A DNA stretch of 12,834 nucleotides from Candidatus Babeliales bacterium (lineage in GTDB: Bacteria > Babelota > Babeliae > Babelales > JANWKD01), in contig JANWKD010000061.1 in assembly GCA_025451595.1 (NCBI GenBank), positions 1 to 12,834 of the forward strand, written 5' to 3'. The notes beneath the pieces were generated by a model. That model was not told the origin of the DNA. It did not search any database and was given only the letters and a program-made list of their open reading frames with translations. The translations under genes were made by a program, and so were the position numbers. Position 1 is the stretch's first letter, and each line of letters begins with the position of its first letter. Positions 7,016 through 12,834 of the stretch are shown here, one piece after another.

Positions 7016-8203
7016 ATGAGAAAAAATTGCTTTCTTTTGGTTATTTTAACTTCTCTTTATGGGCAAGAATATCAATCATTACCAGCACTATCTACCGATG
7101 ATCTTGAGATTGCCAATCAACTGTTTGAACAGGTTGAGCAAGCGAAAAAAGAAGGACATTCATTGACTCAATCGCAAGCTCAGATGAGTGTTGTTCCCAT
7201 ACAAAATAAGATAAAGAAATTGCCAAAGTTGGCTACGTATAAGGATATTATTCATCAAGCATTCGAAAAAGAGCAAGAATTTAAAGCAACCCATTATGTT
7301 TTCTATACTGCAATTCCTTATATGCGTTTATTTCAGGATATTACCCGAAAATTATTTCAAATTAAGATAGGAAAGATTGGGGCATTAAAAGAAAAATCAT
7401 TTCAATTCATTCGCTATACTCATGACGATCCTACATATAGTCGCTACCCTGATGTTACCACATTTTTAATACATGAGTTGGAACAAAATGGAATCATTGA
7501 TGATAATGAAACGCGATTGAAAACTATTCTCGTTTCAACGAACCTTGCATTTTTTGGTAATGCGGGGTTGGAAGGGGAGTCTACGTACAATTATTTTATT
7601 TCTCCTCAGGTATGGGCTCGAGCAAAAAAAGAATGGCTTGAATCATGTTTAAAATCATTTGGCTATGATCCGATTTGGGCTGAAAAATTTCTTGCTTTGC
7701 AAGAATTGACTAAAACAGAAACTGGTGACCTATTTCAAATTTTTATACCGAAGAATTTAGTCAATCAGATAGGATATATTTCTTGGCGGCAAGGAATTCC
7801 ATTTGATTTAACATTTATTAAAAACGTATTTGATCGGACGCTTCTAACGATGAGTCCAGTAGATCAAATCTATGCAAAAGAAATTAATGAGCGATTGGCC
7901 ACAATAAAACAAAAATGGAAAGAGCGTGACCCTGCAACGGTTTCATTAGTAGAACAGTTAATTAATAATGTTAAGTCTGGCAAATATCATTTAACGCCTT
8001 TTTTAGAGTTGTATAAATTAAAGCCTATTGCTTTAAAATACCTAAATTATTATCAAGCTCGATTATTAATTACGAATGAATTGTTACTCAATCCATTAAG
8101 TGGTATTAACATTTTTCGCTATTCAACGCTAAGTAAGGAAAATGAATTAAAATATAAGCAAGAGCTGAATGCGTTAATTAGTCACATGACGCAGTCGAAA
8201 TGA
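7016..8203 (+). CDS. Secreted protein of unrecognised family, paralogue B'
   Basis: This 395-residue protein is the paralogue of the gene at 5692. The signal peptide is short (about 1-16, LTSLYG then QEYQ). The same conserved islands occur in the same order: VFYT (95-98), GKIGALK (119-125), DPTY (138-141), ILVSTNLAFFGN (171-182), GEST (187-190) and QIFIPKNLVNQIGY (241-254), then SWRQGIPFD. The strongest conservation is in the middle (about residues 110-265); the C-terminal third is more divergent. AGGAA lies 6 nt before the ATG. The gene begins 52 nt after its paralogue, and its stop lies 29 nt before the ATG of the following EEP gene, so the three are likely one transcript. The function is unknown. 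The island pattern (an R-rich helix, STN, GEST) could be compared with ADP-ribosyltransferase folds, but I do not see a convincing catalytic glutamate motif. Confidence 0.85.
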   Translation: MRKNCFLLVILTSLYGQEYQSLPALSTDDLEIANQLFEQVEQAKKEGHSLTQSQAQMSVVPIQNKIKKLPKLATYKDIIHQAFEKEQEFKATHYVFYTAIPYMRLFQDITRKLFQIKIGKIGALKEKSFQFIRYTHDDPTYSRYPDVTTFLIHELEQNGIIDDNETRLKTILVSTNLAFFGNAGLEGESTYNYFISPQVWARAKKEWLESCLKSFGYDPIWAEKFLALQELTKTETGDLFQIFIPKNLVNQIGYISWRQGIPFDLTFIKNVFDRTLLTMSPVDQIYAKEINERLATIKQKWKERDPATVSLVEQLINNVKSGKYHLTPFLELYKLKPIALKYLNYYQARLLITNELLLNPLSGINIFRYSTLSKENELKYKQELNALISHMTQSK

Positions 8204-8220
8204 AAAAAGTTCTAATGCAA

Positions 8221-8226
8221 AGGGAA
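8221..8226 (+). promoter_or_regulatory. Ribosome binding site fixing the second EEP start
   Basis: AGGGAA lies 6 nt before the ATG at 8233. The longer in-frame reading starts at 8200, overlaps the previous stop codon and has no ribosome site. It would also place 11 charged residues ahead of the signal peptide. Confidence 0.7.
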
Positions 8227-8232
8227 ATAAAT

Positions 8233-9195
8233 ATGTTACCGTATTTTTTTAAACACCTTATTCGCGTGTTATTTCTATTGTTAATATTCCAAATTTCTTT
8301 ATATGCGCAAAATACTATACAGCAACAAATAATGCATCCTTCAAAGGTGGGGATACATTTGGTTGATGGTAAACTTAATAAAACCAAAGCTATCATGCAA
8401 TACAAAGAAGATATTGCCAAAGCTCAGCAGGAAAATGATAAAATTCCAAAAAAAGATAGCTCAATTTTTCGTATTATGACCTACAATATTCATTATTGGC
8501 GAAATCCCGAGAATACCAAAGATGTTATGCAGGATATGATTACGGCAATGCAAGCAATAAATCCAGATTTAGTTATTTTACAAGAAGTATCAGGCTCAGC
8601 AGGATTTGGAAAGCGTGGTCCGGTGATGAATAGTTGTGCAGTTCAAACGCTTCAAAGTAAATTGAATATGAAAGATTTTGCAGCTTGTAATACGATAAGA
8701 AATAGCTGGTTTGGCAACGTTATTGCATCGAAAAGTCTATTTACAAAAAAAGAAAGGTTTTTTTTTAGAACCCAACACCATCGAACTCAAAAACGTTGTA
8801 ATCTATTTATGGAACTGCAGTTGCCAAACAAGCAACTGATATCAGGTTATGGAACACATTTAGAAGTAAAAGGACCGGACACGGTTCGTTTATCGCAAAT
8901 CAAAGAAATAACTGATTACATTGAACAAAATTTAAAAAATAAGAATGTTTTTATTGCAGCTGATTTTAATTCAAAACGAAATAGCCAAGCTATTAAATAT
9001 TTGCAACAACAAGGATTTAAGGATTGCTTTAGTTATATGGGGTGGCAGCATCCTCAATACACTCATTGGGCTGGCAAAGAAATTGATTTTATATTTCTTT
9101 CTCCGGATTGGAATTTGCCTTTAGCCGGTTGTTATGTTTGGTATGACGCGGCAAGCGATCACTTGCCGGTCATAATGGATATTAAAGTGAAGTAA
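8233..9195 (+). CDS. Secreted EEP-family (DNase I-like) hydrolase, active site intact
   Basis: The chosen start gives 320 residues; the ATG at 8233 is preferred because of the AGGGAA site and because it begins a clean signal peptide (about 1-25, ISLYA then QN). The EEP domain carries every key position: TYNIHYW (N85), ILQEV (E118), GNVIASK, GYGTHLEV (H209), FIAADFNSK (D244, N246), KEIDFIFLS (D285) and ASDHLPVIM (D309, H310). Members of this fold cleave phosphodiester or phosphomonoester bonds in DNA, RNA, sphingomyelin or phosphoinositides using a divalent metal. The sequence alone does not say which substrate applies. Export suggests extracellular, periplasmic or host targets. It is paralogous to the protein starting at 4325, sharing for example WRNPENT and QEVS. 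It ends 2 nt before the convergent gene at 9198, with no room for a terminator. Confidence 0.9.
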   Translation: MLPYFFKHLIRVLFLLLIFQISLYAQNTIQQQIMHPSKVGIHLVDGKLNKTKAIMQYKEDIAKAQQENDKIPKKDSSIFRIMTYNIHYWRNPENTKDVMQDMITAMQAINPDLVILQEVSGSAGFGKRGPVMNSCAVQTLQSKLNMKDFAACNTIRNSWFGNVIASKSLFTKKERFFFRTQHHRTQKRCNLFMELQLPNKQLISGYGTHLEVKGPDTVRLSQIKEITDYIEQNLKNKNVFIAADFNSKRNSQAIKYLQQQGFKDCFSYMGWQHPQYTHWAGKEIDFIFLSPDWNLPLAGCYVWYDAASDHLPVIMDIKVK

Positions 9196-9197
9196 TT

Positions 9198-9827
9198 TTA
9201 TTCATAATAATATTCTGGATTTAGTTTTATAAGAGCCTTAATTTCTTGAAGAGCAGTTAATAAACCTACTGCAGCTTGAATGAATTCGTTATATTCTACA
9301 TCATCTTCATTGTATATGTATTGATCATCTTTTATTATTTCTTCCGGTAATCCGGAATATTGCAGTATAACAACGGGTTCCGGTTGACCAGGATTTTTTT
9401 TAAATGACATCAATTTTTTTGAATTCTTACCTAATCTTTTTATGTCATCGGAAAGAAATTTTTCATAATCAATTAATTTATGTGTTGTTAGACCTCCGTA
9501 CCAAATACCTGGTATAAAGCAGGATATGTCATAATGCTTACCGGTTTTTAAAATGATTCCTTTCAACCATTTCGCTCTTGATTTATCATCTACCTCTTTG
9601 GTTAAATTTGCAGGCTTTATGTGTAGGTTTAAGCTCTCTAAAGCATCTTTATGCTTTTCATAAATACCTATAAGAAATCGCCACTTCTCTTCATTGCTAT
9701 TTTTATACTTTTCAACCCATTCGAATGAATGATATACAGGAGAATAAGGCTTTGGTTCTTCAACTCGCGCATTCATAAGGTTAAAAACAATCAGTAATGC
9801 GACACTGATTAATCGAGTAAATTTCAT
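9198..9827 (-). CDS. Small secreted protein of unknown family, copy 1
   Basis: This 209-residue exported protein has a signal peptide at about 1-20 (FNLMNA then RVEE). I do not recognise the family. It is paralogous to the gene at 10081-10740. The shared blocks are an MKF-type signal sequence, FEWVE (35-39), KNSNEEKW followed by RFL, an IY-x-K helix, GKHYDISC and FLSDDIKRL, with a helical C-terminal segment (AAVGLLTALQEIKAL). The mature protein is charged and contains no visible catalytic motif. A good ribosome site (AGAGGTGA) precedes the ATG. The gene is monocistronic with its own promoter and converges on the EEP gene with only 2 nt between stop codons. Confidence 0.8.
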   Translation of the reverse strand: MKFTRLISVALLIVFNLMNARVEEPKPYSPVYHSFEWVEKYKNSNEEKWRFLIGIYEKHKDALESLNLHIKPANLTKEVDDKSRAKWLKGIILKTGKHYDISCFIPGIWYGGLTTHKLIDYEKFLSDDIKRLGKNSKKLMSFKKNPGQPEPVVILQYSGLPEEIIKDDQYIYNEDDVEYNEFIQAAVGLLTALQEIKALIKLNPEYYYE

Positions 9828-9884
9828 ATATTCACCTCTGGTAATTAAGTTGATGGTATTTGTTAGTTAGATAATCTTATTTTC

Positions 9885-9938
9885 AGCATAGCAAAATACC
9901 AATAAAATAATCAATGACTGAATTTTCTATCTGTATTT
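9885..9938 (-). promoter_or_regulatory. Promoter of the small secreted protein copy 1
   Basis: On the minus strand, -35 TTGATT (9909-9914) and -10 TATGCT (9885-9890, preceded by TGC as an extended -10) are 18 nt apart. The block upstream of and including the -35 (9905-9938) matches 10805-10838 with 3 differences in 34 nt, at an exact 900-nt offset. The stretch TAGATAATCTTATT just downstream (9868-9881) is also identical in both copies. The preserved upstream block, which contains AGATAGAAAAT, could be an UP element or a regulator site. The rest of the gap between 9939 and 10080 shows no gene and no clear terminator. Confidence 0.6.
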
Positions 9939-10080
9939 TTTTATATAATTATTGGAGATTGTAAATCCTGGTGTCAGAGCAGCATTCGGTGTTCGGTTCG
10001 GAAAATAATTTAAATTTTCTGCTATATACCAAAGGATGAAGCATTATTACGCATAAAATCTATTGTGCTGACTGCAAATA

Positions 10081-10740
10081 TCAAGTCCAGTATTTCGGTG
10101 GTGGTATGAGACCCCAATAATAAGAACTCAATATTCGTATTGCGTAAAGAGCATCTAATAAGGTTTGTGCTGCATTAAAAAATTCTTGATCAATTTCTGA
10201 AGAACAAGGATATTTAATTTTTGTAGGTCTACCAAGCATATGGGGATTAGGCTTTACTTTTTCTGTGCTTAATCTATTTATATCATCAATGAGAAATTTG
10301 ATGTAATCATCCCATTTATGTTTCTTATTTTCAACTTCTCTTGAACTTTCACCGTATTCAGTATTGGACAATAAACAATAAATATCATAATGTTTTCCTG
10401 CTTGTATTTTCATGATGTATTTAAACAGCAAACTAGATTTGTCAGTTGGATATTCAATAAATGAAGGGTTGATATCTAGCGATGAAAATATTTCATAGGG
10501 AAAGCTTTTTTCTTCTTTAGCCTCAGATTGTGGTGTTGATCGTACTATTTCTATTTCTTTTTCATATTTTTTATAAATATCTCTGAGAAACTGCCATTTT
10601 TCTTCGTTGCTATTTTTATGATTTTCAACCCAATCAAAGTTTACTGATTTAGTTTTAACTGGACAAGGTTGTTCCACTTCTGCATTGATGCAGCTAAAAC
10701 AAATCATCAGTGCTGTAATAATAAATTGACTAAATTTCAT
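10081..10740 (-). CDS. Small secreted protein of unknown family, copy 2
   Basis: This 219-residue paralogue of the gene at 9198 has a signal peptide at about 1-20 (FSCINA then EVEQ). Shared segments are FDWVE, KNSNEEKW with QFL, IYKKYEKE, AGKHYDIYC and FLIDDINRL, and a helical stretch near the C-terminus (AAQTLLDALYAI). Compared with copy 1 it carries a longer middle section (around residues 65-95) and ends in an aromatic/proline-rich tail (PPPKYWT). AGAGG lies 8 nt before the ATG. Function is unknown; there are no recognisable catalytic residues. The tandem arrangement with conserved promoters suggests a local duplication of gene plus control region. Confidence 0.8.
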   Translation of the reverse strand: MKFSQFIITALMICFSCINAEVEQPCPVKTKSVNFDWVENHKNSNEEKWQFLRDIYKKYEKEIEIVRSTPQSEAKEEKSFPYEIFSSLDINPSFIEYPTDKSSLLFKYIMKIQAGKHYDIYCLLSNTEYGESSREVENKKHKWDDYIKFLIDDINRLSTEKVKPNPHMLGRPTKIKYPCSSEIDQEFFNAAQTLLDALYAIRILSSYYWGLIPPPKYWT

Positions 10741-10785
10741 AATTTTAACCTCTCATTAAAGCCATTTTTAGATAATCTTATTATT

Positions 10786-10838
10786 ATAATAACAATAAAT
10801 AACAAAATAATCAAAGTCTGTATTTTCTATCTGTATTT
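10786..10838 (-). promoter_or_regulatory. Promoter of the small secreted protein copy 2
   Basis: On the minus strand, -35 TTGATT (10809-10814) and -10 TATTAT (10786-10791, preceded by TGT as an extended -10) are 17 nt apart. The upstream block to 10838 is the counterpart of 9905-9938. A TATAAT also overlaps at 10783-10788 and could serve as an alternative -10 with a 20-nt spacing. Confidence 0.6.
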
Positions 10839-10894
10839 ACAATAGAAAGATGGAAAATACGATAGGCGTATTATAAATATTAAATTCCGCAAGA

Positions 10895-10941
10895 ATTCAT
10901 TTTATCCCCAGAAAACTCTGGCTGGCAATACGGAGATGAAT
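10895..10941. repeat. Nested inverted repeat in the rodA-downstream spacer
   Basis: Outer arms ATTCAT/ATGAAT extend inward with ATC/GAT and CC/GG pairs separated by small bulges. An inner hairpin, CCAGA-AAAC-TCTGG, sits inside at 10908-10921. It adjoins the dispersed repeat copy 2 and may be part of a larger structured element. A further 6-bp hairpin (AATACG/CGTATT) lies at 10856-10872. These and the repeat fill the 324-nt gap between 10741 and 11064. Confidence 0.4.
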
Positions 10942-10988
10942 GGCAAGATTCCGACTTCGCCGAGGCTTCGACCGGACAGGTCGTTTTT

Positions 10989-11065
10989 CCGGGGTCCCCG
11001 ATACTGGGTCCCAATCGCAAGATTGGGTTAATATCACGGCTTTTAAGCCGTGTGCGGGGTTCATT
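10989..11065 (+). repeat. Dispersed palindromic repeat, copy 2 (stems intact)
   Basis: This is the counterpart of 5445-5520. Two perfect hairpins are visible: CCCAATC-GCAA-GATTGGG (7-bp stem, GNRA-type loop) and CACGGCTT-TT-AAGCCGTG (8-bp stem, 2-nt loop), plus GGGG-T-CCCC. The repeat ends at the last base of the rodA stop codon, reading on the opposite strand. Immediately upstream, CGACC/GGTCG adds another small stem. There is no T tract, so it is not an ordinary terminator, although strong stems there may stabilise the rodA message end. Confidence 0.8.
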
Positions 11066-12171
11066 CAGTCCCCAATATAATATCGGCGGATGGCGATACT
11101 GTTAAATAATCCTAAACTTGCAAAGGTTATCCATAAATGGCTAATGCCATAGCTAACTAAGGGTAAAGGAATACCAACCGTGGGCAATAGTTCTAAAACC
11201 ATCCCAATGTTAATTATGGTTGATATGATAATGTGGCTGATAAGACCGATTGCTAATAATTGGGTACTGAAATTGTCAATGCTCATAATGATAAGACAGA
11301 ATCGAGAAAATAAAACAACAAATAATAATAATAATAGTAAAGCGCCTGAAAAGCCCCATTCTTCACACAGTACTGAAAAAATAAAATCGGTTCGGCCTTC
11401 AGGTAAAAACATGAACTTATTTTGAGTGCCCAGTAAAAATCCTTTTCCCGTCAAGCCACCAGAGCCGATTGCAATTTTTGATTGTTCTATTTGATATCCT
11501 TCTTTGTGCTTATTGCCTGATCCAAGAAAAACGGAAATGCGTTGCTTTTGATATGGCCTTAAAAAATGAAATAACAAGGGAGCAGAAATAACTATTATAG
11601 AAAATGAAATCAAAAAAAAACGTTTTTTCAGACCAGCAAACCATAATAATAATAAACCACAAAATAAAATAATGAGTGCCGTTCCTAAATCAGGTTGTTT
11701 GCGAACAAGAATAAAGGTAAAAAATAGAATGAGCAATGGTTGAATGAAATCTTTAAACGTATAGTGCGGCACTTCGTTTTGGGTTAAAAAATAGTAACTT
11801 ATAAACGAAGGTAAAAATAATTTTGTAAGTTCTGATGGCTGAAATTTGATAATGCCGATGTCAAGCCAACGCTGCGCTCCCATACCAATACTACCTTTAA
11901 TGATAGTACAAATGAGTAGAAATAATATGGCAAAGTAAAGGAAATATCCCCAACGAGTTAGCATACGATAATCACTAATGCTGCAGATTAAGTAAATAAT
12001 AATACCAGTTATTAATCCAAAAATCTGTTTTTTAAAAAAGAGTGAAAACGGTGCCGTTGTTTTATAGGTAGCGCTAAATACAAAAAAAATACCAATAATT
12101 GAAATGGCAACAATAATACCAAAGCTAAGCCAGTCAAAATATCTGAAATATCGTCTGTCTATTAAAAACAT
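11065..12171 (-). CDS. rodA: Peptidoglycan glycosyltransferase RodA (rod-shape SEDS protein)
   Basis: RodA polymerises lipid II into glycan strands within the elongasome, in the inner membrane, together with a class B penicillin-binding protein. The 368-residue length matches the family (about 370), with roughly ten hydrophobic segments. SEDS signatures are RWLDIGIIKFQPSELTKL (101-118), RKQPDLGTAL (157-166), QSKIAIGSGGLTGKG (230-244), GTQ, LPEGRTDFIFSVLCEEWG (256-273) with the conserved aspartate D262, and NIGMVLELLP with GIPLPLVSYG near the end. QSKIAIGSGGL-x-GKG favours RodA over FtsW. Two oddities appear in the last motif: VLGLLP reads VLELLP (E327) and SYGGS reads SYGIS (I343). No partner PBP2 gene is visible. 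The start follows the upstream gene by 10 nt with no clear ribosome site, suggesting coupled expression. The dispersed repeat abuts its stop codon. Confidence 0.95.
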   Translation of the reverse strand: MFLIDRRYFRYFDWLSFGIIVAISIIGIFFVFSATYKTTAPFSLFFKKQIFGLITGIIIYLICSISDYRMLTRWGYFLYFAILFLLICTIIKGSIGMGAQRWLDIGIIKFQPSELTKLFLPSFISYYFLTQNEVPHYTFKDFIQPLLILFFTFILVRKQPDLGTALIILFCGLLLLWFAGLKKRFFLISFSIIVISAPLLFHFLRPYQKQRISVFLGSGNKHKEGYQIEQSKIAIGSGGLTGKGFLLGTQNKFMFLPEGRTDFIFSVLCEEWGFSGALLLLLLFVVLFSRFCLIIMSIDNFSTQLLAIGLISHIIISTIINIGMVLELLPTVGIPLPLVSYGISHLWITFASLGLFNSIAIRRYYIGD

Positions 12172-12181
12172 ATAAGCAATC

Positions 12182-12834
12182 TTATAGTTTAGGTAGCAGC
12201 ATTCGTTGCTCTTCTGAAACTGTACCCGCTGCGTTAAAAATCATTCGCGGCTTGCGTGAAATTTTTTGTTCTATTTTGCTATAGAGCTCTTGATAATAGA
12301 TAGAATCAATAGCGATAGAAATTTCATACAGACAGTTCATGATAACCGTTTGAAGGTAATATGAGGTTTTTGTAAGCGCTTGACCATTTGAGCTCATCGC
12401 GCCCGAAAGTCTAGAGATGATATCAAGATGTTGCGCAAACATAGTCTCTAGTGCTGTCGGTGATTTTTCGATACCGGAATCTTGTATATATTTATTAATT
12501 GCATTGTGTGCAAGTGTTATACGATCGAAATGAGCCTTCTGGGCATCACACGATTCTTTAAAGATATTTTCAAAATGAGCGCGCGAGGATTGAAAGTGGC
12601 GCTCGATATGGTTCATGCGATATTGAGCCATCTGAGAAAAAAAATCAATTATAGACACGTTTCCTGCATCAAGACAGCTGATGCATTGTTGCCAAATAAG
12701 TTGGGCTTGGCCCAGTTTTTGTATAAGGTCTTGTTGCATCTTAAGCTGTTTTTGCAATAGACCAACTTTCGTTGCAGTTAATACATTTTCCTTCTGTGTC
12801 AGTAAAAGTAACGATACTGTTTTATTAATGGCCT
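12182..12834 (-). CDS. Helical protein of unknown function, 5' end beyond the window
   Basis: The frame is open from the stop at 12182 to the right edge at 12834, so at least 217 codons belong to it and the start may lie outside. A TTG at 12757 or ATG at 12739 could start a shorter product, but neither has a ribosome site. The continuation upstream (including SLLLLTQKENVLTATKVG) reads like ordinary protein. The visible sequence is mostly amphipathic helix rich in Q, with scattered cysteines, aromatic residues and a basic segment near the end (KISRKPRMIF). No signal peptide or membrane span is clear within the window. The pattern loosely recalls helical phasin-like proteins, but I would not name it so. 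It lies 10 nt upstream of rodA, probably in the same operon. Confidence 0.7.
   Translation of the reverse strand, partial: AINKTVSLLLLTQKENVLTATKVGLLQKQLKMQQDLIQKLGQAQLIWQQCISCLDAGNVSIIDFFSQMAQYRMNHIERHFQSSRAHFENIFKESCDAQKAHFDRITLAHNAINKYIQDSGIEKSPTALETMFAQHLDIISRLSGAMSSNGQALTKTSYYLQTVIMNCLYEISIAIDSIYYQELYSKIEQKISRKPRMIFNAAGTVSEEQRMLLPKL

Noticed and set aside
10001..10019. GAAAAT/ATTTTC hairpin between the small secreted genes as a terminator
   Set aside because: It has only six AT-dominated pairs, lies some 60 nt past the stop and has no proper T tract; too weak to call.

Overview
The window is AT-rich and tightly packed. It uses the standard bacterial genetic code (TGA is a stop), has Shine-Dalgarno sites upstream of most genes, and mixes a few conserved housekeeping genes with many secreted paralogues that I cannot match to well-known families. 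Seven of the twelve coding regions begin with an obvious signal peptide. This composition suggests a small-genome, host-associated bacterium; an intracellular lineage such as Candidatus Dependentiae (TM6/Babeliae) fits best. That placement is an inference from gene content and style, not a database result.

Layout. (1) Positions 222-4148, minus strand: a compact operon ruvB - yebC - yicC - secreted parallel beta-helix protein, read in that order. Junctions are 8 nt, a 4-nt ATGA overlap and 23 nt, and a hairpin terminator candidate follows the last gene. (2) Positions 4325-9195, plus strand: four secreted proteins from two families in the order A-B-B'-A'. A and A' are endonuclease/exonuclease/phosphatase (EEP, DNase I-like) proteins; B and B' are paralogues of an unrecognised family. 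A' keeps the full EEP active site. A has lost three key residues and looks like a catalytically dead pseudoenzyme. B, B' and A' appear to be one transcript. (3) Positions 9198-10740, minus strand: two small secreted paralogues of unknown function, each with its own copy of the same promoter and upstream block, duplicated at a 900-bp spacing. (4) Positions 11065-12834, minus strand: rodA (mrdB), a peptidoglycan glycosyltransferase of the elongation machinery, preceded by an unrecognised helical protein that runs off the right edge.

Two intergenic regions (5445-5520 and 10989-11065) carry copies of a GC-richer, hairpin-forming dispersed repeat, 69 of 77 aligned positions identical. The differences between the copies fall mainly at third codon positions of one open frame.

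The housekeeping genes cover Holliday-junction migration (RuvB), translation/regulation (YebC), RNA turnover (YicC) and cell-wall elongation (RodA). The accessory part is a factory of exported, duplicated proteins, most plausibly acting on the host or at the cell surface. No rRNA, tRNA, CRISPR array, transposase or phage gene was seen.
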